Shown here: in pieces, positions 8,636 through 17,531 of the stretch
Layout: each line of letters begins with the position of its first letter
Numbering within the stretch: the stretch's first letter is position 1
From: Mesorhizobium_B sp035998495
GTDB lineage: Bacteria > Pseudomonadota > Alphaproteobacteria > Rhizobiales > Rhizobiaceae
Assembly (NCBI GenBank): GCA_035998495.1
Contig: DASYHP010000080.1
Span: 248,001-312,000 of the forward strand
Reading direction: 5' to 3'
Length of the DNA stretch: 64,000 bases
Program-made: the position numbers and the translations under genes
Notes under the pieces: model-generated
The model's database searches: none
Told to the model about the DNA's origin: nothing
Seen by the model: the letters and a program-made list of their open reading frames with translations, nothing else

Positions 8636-10402
8636 TCAGGCCGCGGCGACGCCGCTCTTGATGGCTGCCGCGATGCTCTTCTGGCGGGCCACGAAGCCGG
8701 CCGCCGCCTGCGACTGGAAGAGTTCCAGCGTCTCGGTGTCCTCCTCGGCCACCGGCGTCGTCGCCTGGTCGCGGTAGTTGGCCTTCAGCGCCTTGCGCTG
8801 GCGGCGCACGGCCGCCGCCTGGCGCCCATGCTTCAGCCACAGCCCGCCCCATCGGCCGAGCTTGCGCAAGGTCTCGGCGGCGTAGCGCGGGTAGAAGACG
8901 AGCGGAGCTTCCACGTGCAGACCCGGCCGGCGGTCGCGGCGCGACTTGAGCCTGAGATAGCCGCATTCGAGCGGGTGCACGCCCTCGATGCCGATCGAGC
9001 CCTTGAACCAGATCTGGAAGTTCACGAGCTTGGTGGGCGACATGCCGAAGGCCGCGGCGCGCTTCTGCACTGTCTCGATATGCTCGTCGGAATAGAAGAT
9101 GTCCCAGGCCTCGCGATAGATCGCCTGCCACTCCGGCCGGCTCATCGCGCCGTGCTCTGTGCAGTCATGGTTGAGGTCGTAGCGGTTCATGTCCGCGTCC
9201 ACCGGCACCTTCTTGGTCCACAGCGTCTTGTGGTCCTCCGAGCCGGGCAGGGGGGTCAGGAAGAAGAATTCGAGGATGTCGATCGGCAGCTCGCGCTTGA
9301 TGATCTCGATGTCGCGACGGATCGAGGCCGGCGTGTCGTTCGGGAAGCCGAGGATGTAGCCGGCATAGGTCGTGATGCGCTTCTCTTTCCAGGCGAGCAG
9401 CATCTTGCGGTATTCGGTGATCTTGTTCTGTCGCTTCTTCGCGCCCACCAGGCTGTCGGGGTTGATGTTCTCGAGCCCGATGAAGACGCGGGTGACGCCC
9501 GCCTTCGCCGCCTTGTCGATGAAGCTCGGGATGTTGTGGCAGAGCGTGTCGACCTGGATGATCGCCTTGATCCTGATGCCCTCGGCCCTGAGCGCGATCA
9601 TGCGGTCGAAGATCGCCTCCCAGTCCTTGTTGCGCGCGAAATTGTCGTCGGTGATGAAGTAGCGCGTGATGCCGTTTTGATGGTTTTCGCGGATGATGCG
9701 CTCGACGTCGTCGGGCGAGCGGCGGCGCGACTTGCGGCCCTGCACGTTGATGATGGTGCAGAACGAGCACTGATAGGGGCAGCCGCGGCCCGCGTCGAAG
9801 CTCGTCAGCCCGCCCGCCGTGCGCAAAAGGCGCTGCGGCGGCAGGTGCGGCACGGGCGCGGCCTCGATGCCCGGCAGGTCGTCCATGAAGTTGTAGAGCG
9901 GCTTCAGCCGGCGGTGATAGGCGTCGAGAAGAACCTCGTCGAAGCGGCCCTCCGCCTCGCCCGCGAACAGGAAGACGCCCATTTCCTCGGCCCGAGCCAC
10001 GTCCGGGTCCTTTTCGGGCAGCATGGCGATCGTGCCGGACACGTGGAAGCCGCCGATGCCCACTGTCACGCCCCTGGCGCGCAGGTCGGCGGCGATGTCG
10101 AGCGCCCGGGGCATCTGGTTGGACTGCACGCCGACCAGCATGACCACGCCGCCGGCGCTCGCCGCTGCGATTTCGCGGGCGATCTTGTCGCGGTCGATGC
10201 GCGTGTTGGTCTCGTCGAGCGCCGTGATGTCGAGATCGACATCCTCGCCGAGCACGCGGCGCTCGGCGCAGTCACGCGCCAGCCCGTAAAGCACCGCCAG
10301 CGTGTTGGACGGGATACCGGAGCGCCACCATTGGATGACGTAGCCGTCGTCGTCATAGTGCGAAGGCTTGATGAGAACGAGCTTGAACGTCGCCACAGCC
10401 AA
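8636..10402 (-). CDS. B12-binding domain radical SAM protein
   Basis: A 588-residue enzyme. An N-terminal cobalamin-binding-type Rossmann domain (about 1-170) precedes a radical SAM core with the [4Fe-4S] motif CPYQCSFC near residue 217. Downstream segments such as YILGFPNDT and FLTPLPGSEDH are typical of the Elp3/MiaB-like core. A C-terminal extension of about 170 residues is Arg-rich and specific. Members of this class catalyse methylation or ring rearrangement in lipid, cofactor and natural-product pathways. No pathway genes are adjacent, so the reaction is unassigned. Confidence 0.88.
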   Translation of the reverse strand: MAVATFKLVLIKPSHYDDDGYVIQWWRSGIPSNTLAVLYGLARDCAERRVLGEDVDLDITALDETNTRIDRDKIAREIAAASAGGVVMLVGVQSNQMPRALDIAADLRARGVTVGIGGFHVSGTIAMLPEKDPDVARAEEMGVFLFAGEAEGRFDEVLLDAYHRRLKPLYNFMDDLPGIEAAPVPHLPPQRLLRTAGGLTSFDAGRGCPYQCSFCTIINVQGRKSRRRSPDDVERIIRENHQNGITRYFITDDNFARNKDWEAIFDRMIALRAEGIRIKAIIQVDTLCHNIPSFIDKAAKAGVTRVFIGLENINPDSLVGAKKRQNKITEYRKMLLAWKEKRITTYAGYILGFPNDTPASIRRDIEIIKRELPIDILEFFFLTPLPGSEDHKTLWTKKVPVDADMNRYDLNHDCTEHGAMSRPEWQAIYREAWDIFYSDEHIETVQKRAAAFGMSPTKLVNFQIWFKGSIGIEGVHPLECGYLRLKSRRDRRPGLHVEAPLVFYPRYAAETLRKLGRWGGLWLKHGRQAAAVRRQRKALKANYRDQATTPVAEEDTETLELFQSQAAAGFVARQKSIAAAIKSGVAAA

Positions 10403-10556
10403 GGCTCCCCCATTGCGCGCGGCCGGCGCAGGCGCGAGTTTTCCGGCCGCCGCTTCGTCTCCTGCGAAGGTTCGGCCGGATCGCGCCAGCTTTGCCTCAG
10501 CCCGGCGCGCGATGCAACCTAGGGGAAGTTTGTGGCTCGACTGTGGAGCGGGACGC

Positions 10557-11327
10557 TCAATGCTTCACCGTTGCCCGTGTCGCCGCCTTCGCCCGCGCGC
10601 GCTTGCGGCGCGCCAGCATGTTGAGCCCCTCCACGAGGGCGGAGAAGCCCATGGCCGCGTAGATGTAGCCCTTGGGCACATGGAAGCCGAAGCCGTCGGC
10701 GATCAGCGTCATGCCGATCATGAGCAGGAAGCCCAGCGCGAGCATCACGACCGTCGGGTTGTGCTCGATGAAGCGCGAGAGCGGGTTCACGGCGAGCAGC
10801 ATCACCGTCACCGCCACGATCACGGCGATATACATGATGGCGATCTCGTCGGTCATGCCGACGGCGGTGATGATGGAGTCGATGGAGAAGACGAGGTCGA
10901 GCAGGAGGATCTGGAACACCGCGCCCGCCATGGAGACCTGGATGGTCTCGCCGATCATGTTGTCCTTGCCGTCGTCGGGATCCACCGTGTGGTGGATCTC
11001 CTTGGTGGCCTTCCACACCAGGAACAGGCCGCCGGCGATCAGGATCAGGTCGCGCCAGGAGAAGCCGTGGCCGAAGGCTTCGAAGAGCGGATCGGTCAAC
11101 TGCACGATGAAGGAGATGGTGGCGAGCAGCAGGAGCCGCATGATGAGCGCCGCGCCGATGCCGATGCGCCGCGCGGATGCTCTTTGTTCCTCGGGCAGCT
11201 TGTTGGTGAGAATCGAGATGAAGATCAGGTTGTCGATGCCCAGCACGACTTCGAGCACCACCAGCGTGATGAGCGCCACCCAGGCGGTGGGGTCGTTCAC
11301 GAAAGCGAAATAGCTGGCGAAGTCCAT
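10557..11327 (-). CDS. TerC family integral membrane protein
   Basis: A 256-residue protein with about seven to eight helices. The TerC signatures VVLEVVLGIDNLIFISI near the N-terminus and LLDLVFSIDSIITAVG near residue 125 each carry a membrane Asp implicated in metal binding. TerC proteins export Mn2+ or help load metals onto secreted proteins. I chose the start MDFASYF at 11327; the in-frame ORF extends 51 codons further upstream but those residues overlap no conserved region. Confidence 0.9.
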   Translation of the reverse strand: MDFASYFAFVNDPTAWVALITLVVLEVVLGIDNLIFISILTNKLPEEQRASARRIGIGAALIMRLLLLATISFIVQLTDPLFEAFGHGFSWRDLILIAGGLFLVWKATKEIHHTVDPDDGKDNMIGETIQVSMAGAVFQILLLDLVFSIDSIITAVGMTDEIAIMYIAVIVAVTVMLLAVNPLSRFIEHNPTVVMLALGFLLMIGMTLIADGFGFHVPKGYIYAAMGFSALVEGLNMLARRKRARAKAATRATVKH

Positions 11328-11409
11328 GTGGGCGCGATCCTGGGCGGGAGGCAGATGGCGGCGTTGGTAGGCAAAGCCGCCGCTTGCGTCAACGTAAGCG
11401 GGAGCGCGG

Positions 11410-12234
11410 TCAACGCCAGAAGGCGGGCACCGTTTCTTCCAGTCGCGGCCCGAGCCTGAGCGGCGCGATTTTTTCCGCAAGCCCGGTGCGGTCGGAAACC
11501 TCCACGCCCACGCCGCAGATCGTGGCCGGGCCGCCCGCCGCCTCGAAGCGCCCGCGCGGCACCTTGGTCAGGAAGCGGTTGAGCGGTTCCTCCTTGTCCA
11601 TGCCGAGCGAGGAATCGTAGTCGCCGCACATGCCGGCGTCCGAGAGGTAGCCCGTGCCGCCCCCGAGGATCTGGTGGTCGGCGGTGGGCTGGTGGGTGTG
11701 GGTGCCCACCACAAGGCTCGCCCGCCCGTCCACGAAATGGCCGAAGCACATCTTTTCGCTGGTGGCCTCGGCGTGGAAGTCGATCAGCACCGCGTCCGCC
11801 GCCTCGCCCAGCGGGCAGGCGGCAAGCTCGGCTTCCGCCGCCGCGAAGGGGTCGTCGAGGTCGGGAGCCATGAAGACGCGGCCCAGGACGTTCACCACCA
11901 GCACCCGCGCGCCGTTCTTCGCGGGAAACACGCCCGCGCCCGCTCCGGGCGTGCCCGCGGGATAGTTGGCGGGGCGCAGGAAGCGGGGCTCGCGCGGCGC
12001 CCATTCCAACGCCTCGCGCTGGTCCCACACATGGTTGCCGGTGGTCACGCAGTCGGCGCCGGCCTCCAGCGTGAGGCGAAAGATCTCCTCGGTGATGCCG
12101 AAGCCGCCGGCGGCGTTCTCGCCGTTGACCGCCACGAAATCGAGGCGCAAGTCGGAAATCAGGCTCGGCAGGCGCTCCCACACGGCGGTACGGCCCGAAC
12201 GGCCGACCATGTCGCCGAGGAAGAGGAGCCTCAC
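11410..12234 (-). CDS. YmdB-like metallophosphoesterase (TIGR00282 family)
   Basis: A 274-residue protein. Metal ligands are visible in LFLGDMVGRSGR, VNGENAAGG, TTGNHVWD, IDFHAEATSEK and GTHTHQPTAD, the full motif set of the YmdB/TIGR00282 phosphoesterases, which hydrolyse cyclic nucleotides such as 2',3'-cAMP. The start is GTG at 12234, overlapping the stop of the 5-formyltetrahydrofolate cyclo-ligase gene by four bases (GTGA). This pairing recurs in alphaproteobacteria and implies translational coupling. Confidence 0.92.
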   Translation of the reverse strand: MRLLFLGDMVGRSGRTAVWERLPSLISDLRLDFVAVNGENAAGGFGITEEIFRLTLEAGADCVTTGNHVWDQREALEWAPREPRFLRPANYPAGTPGAGAGVFPAKNGARVLVVNVLGRVFMAPDLDDPFAAAEAELAACPLGEAADAVLIDFHAEATSEKMCFGHFVDGRASLVVGTHTHQPTADHQILGGGTGYLSDAGMCGDYDSSLGMDKEEPLNRFLTKVPRGRFEAAGGPATICGVGVEVSDRTGLAEKIAPLRLGPRLEETVPAFWR

Positions 12235-12830
12235 GCGCCGGCCTCGGGCATGGCGCGGAAGCCGCGCTCGGTCAGGATCTCGGGCAGATGCACATCGTGC
12301 GGCTCGTCGGGCACGCGGGAAACCTCCTGGCACTCGAAGGCGATGCCCACCAGCCGCGGATAAAGGCCGCGCGCGTGAAGGTTCCCGATGGCGCGGTCGT
12401 AATAACCCGCGCCATAGCCGATGCGGTGGCCGCGATTGTCGAAGGCGGCGAGCGGCACGAGCATGAGGCCGGGGTCGAGCACGGCGGCGTCGGGCCCAGG
12501 GCCGGACGTGCCGAAGCCCATGTCCACCATCTCCGCGCCGCGCACGAGCTCGCGAAACACCATGGTGGTCTTGTCGAGAAGCGCGGGAAGCACGATGCGC
12601 GCGCCCTTGTCAGTGAGCGCGCTCATCATCGGGCGGACATCCACCTCCGAGCGCATGGGCCAGAAGCACGACACGACGGTGCCAAGCTCGACCGGAAGCC
12701 TGGCCGCGGCGCGCTCGGCCATGGCGAGCGAAGCCTCGATGCGGAATTGGGGGTCGAGCCGGTCGCGCCGTTCGAGCGCCTCGGCGCGCAGCGCCTTCTT
12801 GAGCTCTTTGATGCTGGTGGGGGCCGTCAT
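12231..12830 (-). CDS. 5-formyltetrahydrofolate cyclo-ligase
   Basis: A 199-residue enzyme that converts 5-formyl-THF to 5,10-methenyl-THF using ATP, recycling a folate by-product in the cytoplasm. The family signature GYGAGYYDRA near residue 138 and the N-terminal KKALRAEALERRD are present and the length is usual. It lies directly downstream of the 6S RNA, as in many proteobacteria, where the two are often co-transcribed. It is translationally coupled to the downstream phosphoesterase gene. Confidence 0.95.
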   Translation of the reverse strand: MTAPTSIKELKKALRAEALERRDRLDPQFRIEASLAMAERAAARLPVELGTVVSCFWPMRSEVDVRPMMSALTDKGARIVLPALLDKTTMVFRELVRGAEMVDMGFGTSGPGPDAAVLDPGLMLVPLAAFDNRGHRIGYGAGYYDRAIGNLHARGLYPRLVGIAFECQEVSRVPDEPHDVHLPEILTERGFRAMPEAGA

Positions 12831-12889
12831 GGCTCCGCATATGGCGGAGGCGCACGCGGAAGGCCAGTCCGGCAGCGCCGCGAAGCGGC

Positions 12890-13062
12890 GCAGGACGAGA
12901 AGAAAGTGCGATCCACGACAACCGGTGGAGCAGTCGATCCCGGGAACCTACAGCGTAGGTGGGCGCCGTGTGAAAAAGCCCAGGGGCTCAATCAGGGACA
13001 GCTCCCTTCAGGATCGATAAGGCCCCGGGGAAATGTCGCTCCTGCCGAGAGGCGCAGACCGC
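12890..13062 (-). ncRNA. ssrS: 6S RNA (alphaproteobacterial type)
   Basis: On the minus strand, between DUF4345 and the 5-FTHF cyclo-ligase gene, lies a gene-free structured block containing CACACGGCGCCCACCTACG and TGTAGGTTCC, which I recognise from alphaproteobacterial 6S RNA. The open-complex-like bubble is followed by a closing stem GCAGGA/TCCTGC (13041-13046 with 12892-12897). A TTATAT box at 13070-13075 would place the 5' end near 13062. A short hairpin (12875-12891) follows the 3' end. 6S RNA sequesters the housekeeping RNA polymerase. Ends are estimated to about 10 bases. Confidence 0.85.
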
Positions 13063-13115
13063 TTCCGACATATAAGCCGACGCGGCTCCCGGAGCCAGTG
13101 GCGGGCGCGAAAATT

Positions 13116-13505
13116 TCAGGCTCTCCGCGCGAGCCGCGCCTGCCACAGCGTGAGCGGCGGCACGAGCAGAAGCTCCACGCTGAGCCCGAGCAGATGCCCG
13201 GTCGAGGGCGCGCCGGCGAGGAAGAGCGACAAAAGCCGCGCCAGCCCGCCCGTGACGGTGAGGGCGGCGAGCAGCCGGAAGCGCCCGGTCTTGCGCTCGA
13301 TGCCCGGCACGCAGGACCACCAGAGAAGCCCCATGGCCAGGAGAATGCCCGACAGAAAGCGGAAATGGCTGTCGAGATCGGCCGGCCAGGGCGGGCCGAG
13401 GCCCAGGAAATCGGGGCCGAGGATCACGCCGGCCAGTCCCGTCAGCACCGGCGTGATGGCGAGGACGGCCACCACGGCCTGAAGCAAGCGCTTTTCGGAA
13501 ACCAT
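13116..13505 (-). CDS. DUF4345 family membrane protein
   Basis: A 129-residue integral membrane protein with four predicted helices. The features HFRFLSGILLAMG near residue 47 and TGGLARLLSL near residue 85 match the DUF4345 family. Its function is unknown. It sits just upstream of the 6S RNA on the same strand with about 55 bases between its stop and the estimated RNA start. Confidence 0.78.
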   Translation of the reverse strand: MVSEKRLLQAVVAVLAITPVLTGLAGVILGPDFLGLGPPWPADLDSHFRFLSGILLAMGLLWWSCVPGIERKTGRFRLLAALTVTGGLARLLSLFLAGAPSTGHLLGLSVELLLVPPLTLWQARLARRA

Positions 13506-13580
13506 TCCCGTCCTCCGTTCGGAAAGACGAACGGAAGCGACAAGCCCCTAGTTTCAGCCCAGGCGGCGGACCGGCGCCGC

Positions 13581-13847
13581 TCAGGTCATCCCGAGCGCGG
13601 CCTTGTAGAGGTCGAGGATCGCCTCCTCCTCCTCGCGCTCGGAGGCCTCTTTCTTGCGCAGCCGGACGATCGAGCGCAGCGCTTTGGTGTCGAAGCCCGT
13701 GCCCTTGGCTTCGGCGTAAACATCCTTGATGTCCTCGGAGATCGCCTTCTTATCCTCTTCGAGCTTCTCGATCCGCTCGATGATGGAGCGGAGCTGGCCC
13801 GCCGCCACCGACTGAACCTGGTCCTGCTCGCTCACTCTGTCCAACAT
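13581..13847 (-). CDS. gapR: GapR nucleoid-associated protein (DUF2312)
   Basis: An 88-residue coiled-coil protein: QVQSVAAGQLRSIIERIEKLEEDKK, then DIKDVYAEAKGTGFDTKALRSIVRLRKK. This is the complete GapR/DUF2312 domain. In Caulobacter GapR is a DNA clamp that binds overtwisted DNA ahead of replication and transcription. The longer open frame (from 13934) is ignored because homology begins shortly after MLDRVSEQDQ. It belongs to the set of alphaproteobacterial cell-cycle genes in this window (trcR, zapA, CtrA boxes). Confidence 0.93.
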   Translation of the reverse strand: MLDRVSEQDQVQSVAAGQLRSIIERIEKLEEDKKAISEDIKDVYAEAKGTGFDTKALRSIVRLRKKEASEREEEEAILDLYKAALGMT

Positions 13848-14031
13848 CGGCCGCTCTCCAATCGCTCCACCACGAAGATCATCACCGCGCCACCGAGCCC
13901 ATGAGGTGAGTCCCGGCCGCGCCTGCGCCTTCAATGGGGCGGGAGCGGTTGCTTGGACGTTAACGAGCGGTCAAGACGAACGCGAAACTTGTCCCCGTTT
14001 CCCCCGCAATCCACGCCCTGGGGACAGAAGC

Positions 14032-14340
14032 TCAATGATCCTTCGGACGGTTCTTCTCGAAGGCGGCTTGGCTGTCGGGCGCCGCCTCGCGTTGGAACCG
14101 CGCCTGCCACTCGGAGTAGGGCATGCCGTAGACGATCTCCCGCGATTCCTCCTTGGTGATCGCGAGGCCCGACCGTTCGGCGGCCTCGCGATACCAGTTG
14201 GAGAGGCAGTTGCGGCAGAAGCCCGCCAGATTCATGAGGTCTATGTTCTGCACGTCCGAACGCTCGCGCAGATGCTGGACGAGCTGGCGGAAGGCCGCCG
14301 CCTCGAGCTTCTCCCGGTCGCTGTCACCGATCTCGGTCAT
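14032..14340 (-). CDS. DUF1244 domain protein
   Basis: A 102-residue soluble protein with the DUF1244 core DLMNLAGFCRNCLSNWYREAA, which carries a CxxC pair (residues near 46-49), and EIVYGMPYSEWQA. Function is unknown. Its ATG overlaps the stop of the upstream amidohydrolase gene (ATGA), so the two are translated together. Confidence 0.9.
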   Translation of the reverse strand: MTEIGDSDREKLEAAAFRQLVQHLRERSDVQNIDLMNLAGFCRNCLSNWYREAAERSGLAITKEESREIVYGMPYSEWQARFQREAAPDSQAAFEKNRPKDH

Positions 14341-15191
14341 AGGAAACCCTCCACCGGCCCCGTGCGGGACCCAAATTGCCTGGCCTCGTGCATATCGGGG
14401 CGGCGGTTGATCGCGTCAACGATCGGCGCGAGCCGCTCTGCCCAGGCGCGGGCGCCGTCCTCATGGGCGATCAAGTCCTGCCGGATCTCGATCAGCACAT
14501 GAGGGAAGCCCCGGCGAATCGCGTGGCGGAACAGGGTGTCGCCGCGCAGCGCCCCGTCATAGGGCTCGTTGTCGCCGACGACCAGCGAGGGATTGGCGCG
14601 CAGGGCCTCGATCAGGGGTTTTGCCGCCCGTGGGTCGGAGTCCCACAACACGCCGACATGCCAGGGCCGCGGGGCGGAGGCGAGCGGCGCCTTGCCCAGC
14701 CGCGGCGTGAACGAGTGGATGGAGAACAGGAAGGGCGCAGCATTGCAGGCGTGCGCCACCGCCTCGACCTCGGCGGCGACCGCGGCGTGATAGGGCCGGT
14801 AGAAGCGCCGGAGCCTTTGCTCGCGCTCGGCCTCGCTCAGCGGGTAGTTCCCGGGGATCACGGTGCCGTCATAGAGCTGCCGCACGAGCGTCGGGTCGTC
14901 CTCGCCGCGATTGGGATCCACGACCAGGCGCGAGAAGCCGGCGAGCACGGCGGGCGCCTCCAGGAGCCCGGCCAGGCGGCGGGTCACCTGCTCCGCGCCG
15001 ATGTCATAGGCGATGTGGCGTTCCCAAGCCTCGGGCGGCAGGCCGAGGTCGCCGTAAAAGGGCGGAGTGGCGCGCCGGGCGTGATCGCACAGGAGCACGA
15101 GGCCCTTGCGGCGGTCGCCGGGAATGGTTTCCCAGACCGGCCAACCCTCCCACTCCTCGCTCCCTTCGGCCCATCCGTCCCGTTCGGCCAT
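14337..15191 (-). CDS. N-formylglutamate amidohydrolase family protein (HutG-like)
   Basis: A 284-residue enzyme. The family motifs LLCDHARRATP, SRLVVDPNR, SIHSFTPRL and LIEIRQDLI are all present, matching the N-formylglutamate amidohydrolase fold (zinc hydrolase). HutG proper releases glutamate in histidine breakdown. No hut genes are nearby, so the substrate may differ. The start at 15191 (MAERDG) follows GGAAAGGG; in-frame ATGs at 15227, 15257 and 15299 cannot be excluded. It is coupled to the downstream DUF1244 gene. Confidence 0.87.
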   Translation of the reverse strand: MAERDGWAEGSEEWEGWPVWETIPGDRRKGLVLLCDHARRATPPFYGDLGLPPEAWERHIAYDIGAEQVTRRLAGLLEAPAVLAGFSRLVVDPNRGEDDPTLVRQLYDGTVIPGNYPLSEAEREQRLRRFYRPYHAAVAAEVEAVAHACNAAPFLFSIHSFTPRLGKAPLASAPRPWHVGVLWDSDPRAAKPLIEALRANPSLVVGDNEPYDGALRGDTLFRHAIRRGFPHVLIEIRQDLIAHEDGARAWAERLAPIVDAINRRPDMHEARQFGSRTGPVEGFL

Positions 15192-15422
15192 CTCGCCCTT
15201 TCCGCGCCAAGCGCCAGCTTCGCGCATCCTTTTCCATGCTCCAATAGCGGCGTCCATGCCGTGGTTTGGCCCATCTCTGCCGCTACCGGGCATCTGCACG
15301 CATAAGGGAAAGCCGGCCGCGCCGACCCCAGGAAAGATTATTCAACCGTTTGAAAGCCTGCCTATTGCCGCGTTGACAAAGGCAGGCGAGTTCACCCAAA
15401 AGAACCCACCCAAGGTGTCTCG

Positions 15423-15956
15423 ATGCCCCTCATCCCGCTCTTTCTTCGAACCCTGCCCCGCCCGACCCTCCCCGCGTCGGCCGCGCTCCTCGCTGGCGCA
15501 AGCGCGCTCCTGTTCGCCGCTGAGCCCGCGCGCGCCGATTTCCGCGTGTGCAACGCCACCCAGAACCTTGTCGGGGTGGCCATCGGCTACCGCGCCCCAA
15601 GCGGCTGGATCACCGAAGGCTGGTGGCATGTGGACGGGTCGAGCTGCAAGACGCTGATCGAAGGATCGCTGTCCTCGCGCTTCTATTACCTCTATGCCGA
15701 GGACGCCGAGCGCGGCGGCCGCTGGGAAGGCCCCGTCAACATGTGCGTGGCCGAAAAGGAATTCAAAGTGGCGGGCGTGGCGGACTGCTTCGCCCGTGGC
15801 TTCCAGCGCGCCGGCTTCCAGGAATACGACACGGGCGAGCAGACGAGCTGGATGGTGCAGTTGACCGACGATGCCGCGGGCGACGTGGTGGGCGCGACCG
15901 CCGCGCCCGCCCAGGCGGCGGCGGGCGCCGTGCCGTCTTCGCCGCCCACGCCGTGA
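15423..15956 (+). CDS. Exported DUF1036 protein
   Basis: A 177-residue protein with a signal peptide (about 1-38, ending EPARA) and the DUF1036 domain: FRVCNATQNLVGVAIGYR, GWWHVDGSSCKTL, and FYYLYAED, with paired cysteines at about 43, 75 and further on. It is presumably periplasmic and of unknown function. The C-terminal 30 residues are Ala/Pro-rich. It precedes pyk by about 107 bases on the same strand, a conserved arrangement in Rhizobiales. Confidence 0.88.
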   Translation: MPLIPLFLRTLPRPTLPASAALLAGASALLFAAEPARADFRVCNATQNLVGVAIGYRAPSGWITEGWWHVDGSSCKTLIEGSLSSRFYYLYAEDAERGGRWEGPVNMCVAEKEFKVAGVADCFARGFQRAGFQEYDTGEQTSWMVQLTDDAAGDVVGATAAPAQAAAGAVPSSPPTP

Positions 15957-16063
15957 CGACGGGGCGGATCGGGGGCTCGCCCGTCGGCTGACGATTCCGC
16001 TTTTCCCATCTGCGGCAGCCAGGTTCGGCCGCGCCCCAGCATATCCCGAGGCCCGACCATCCG

Positions 16064-17497
16064 ATGAGACGCAGCCGCAAAGTCAAGATCCTCGCGACGC
16101 TGGGGCCCGCTTCCTCCGAGGCGGAGATGATCCGCAAGCTGTTCGAAGCGGGCGCGGACGTGTTCCGCATCAATATGAGCCACACCGACCACGCGTTGCT
16201 CAAGACGCTGGTGGGACGCATCCGCGACGTGGAGGCGGCGGTGGGCCGGCCCATCGGCATCCTCGCCGACATCCAGGGGCCGAAGCTCAGGGTGGGCAAG
16301 TTCCGCGACACCAAGGTGGAGCTGGAGATCGGCCGGCGCTTCCGGCTCGACGACGATCCCACGCCGGGCGATGCCGAGCGCGTCCATCTGCCCCATCCCG
16401 AGATCCTGCGGGCGGTCGAGCCCGGCGACCGGCTGCTGATCGATGACGGCAAGCTGGAGCTCAGGGCGGTCGAGACCGACCGCCGCTCGATCACGGCCGA
16501 AGTGGTGGCGGGGCGGACGATCTCCGACCGCAAGGGCGTGAGCCTGCCCGACACCGACCTGCCCGTGGGCGCGCTCACGGAAAAGGACCGCCGGGATCTC
16601 GAAGCGGCGCTGAACGAGAACGTGGACTGGATCGCGCTGTCCTTCATCCAGCGGCCCGAGGATCTGGCCGAGGCGCGCAAGATCGCCCGCGGGCGGGCGG
16701 CCATCATGTCCAAGATCGAGAAGCCCCAGGCCGTGGCGCGGCTCAACGAGATCATGGACCTTTCCGACGCCATCATGGTGGCGCGCGGCGACCTTGGCGT
16801 GGAGATGCCGCTCGAAGCCGTGCCGGGCATCCAGAAGCAGATCACGCGGGCAGCTAGACGCGCCGGCAAGCCGGTGGTGGTGGCCACCCAGATGCTCGAA
16901 TCCATGATCTCGGCGCCCGTGCCCACCCGCGCGGAGGTGTCCGACGTGGCCACCGCCGTGTTCGAGGGCGCGGACGCCGTGATGCTGTCGGCCGAATCGG
17001 CGGCCGGGCAATATCCGGTGGAGGCGGTCTCCACCATGAACCGCATCGCCGAGCGCGTGGAGCGCGACCCCACCTATGCCGGCATCATCAACGCCCAGCG
17101 CACCGAGCCGGAGGCGACCGGCGCGGACGCCATCTCGCTCGCCGCCCGGCAGATCGCCGAGACGCTCAAGCTGTCGGCCATCGTCACCTACACCGCCTCC
17201 GGCACCACGGGCCTGCGCGCCGCCCGCGAGCGCCCGCAGGTGCCCATCGTGGCGCTGTCGCCCGTGCTCGCCACCGCGCGGCGGCTTTCGCTCCTGTGGG
17301 GCACGCATTGCGTGGTGACGGAGGACGCCTACGACCTCGACGACATGGTGAACCGCGCCTGCGGCATCGCGCTCGACGAGAATTTCGGCGGGGCGGGCGA
17401 CCGCATCATCATCACGGCGGGCGTGCCGCTCAGGACGCCCGGCACCACCAACATGCTGCGCATCGCCTATCTGGGCGCGCGGGACGGGCGGTCGTAG
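16064..17497 (+). CDS. pyk: Pyruvate kinase
   Basis: A 477-residue enzyme catalysing phosphoenolpyruvate + ADP to pyruvate + ATP. Conserved elements: RRSRKVKILATLGPAS at the N-terminus, FRINMSH, ADIQGPKLR, the Mg2+/substrate segment MVARGDLGVE near residue 245, TQMLESM, and a C-terminal allosteric domain from about residue 350. Length and motif order are normal. A start MRRSRK at 16064 fits the family. It probably shares the transcript of the DUF1036 gene. Confidence 0.97.
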   Translation: MRRSRKVKILATLGPASSEAEMIRKLFEAGADVFRINMSHTDHALLKTLVGRIRDVEAAVGRPIGILADIQGPKLRVGKFRDTKVELEIGRRFRLDDDPTPGDAERVHLPHPEILRAVEPGDRLLIDDGKLELRAVETDRRSITAEVVAGRTISDRKGVSLPDTDLPVGALTEKDRRDLEAALNENVDWIALSFIQRPEDLAEARKIARGRAAIMSKIEKPQAVARLNEIMDLSDAIMVARGDLGVEMPLEAVPGIQKQITRAARRAGKPVVVATQMLESMISAPVPTRAEVSDVATAVFEGADAVMLSAESAAGQYPVEAVSTMNRIAERVERDPTYAGIINAQRTEPEATGADAISLAARQIAETLKLSAIVTYTASGTTGLRAARERPQVPIVALSPVLATARRLSLLWGTHCVVTEDAYDLDDMVNRACGIALDENFGGAGDRIIITAGVPLRTPGTTNMLRIAYLGARDGRS

Positions 17498-17531
17498 GCC
17501 ATCCTAGGAAGGGCCGTGACGGTGAAGGGAT

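Noticed and set aside
14376..15305. Long open frame antisense to the N-formylglutamate amidohydrolase gene
   Set aside because: Antisense frame in a high-GC gene. The minus-strand product has full family motifs and the plus-strand one has none.
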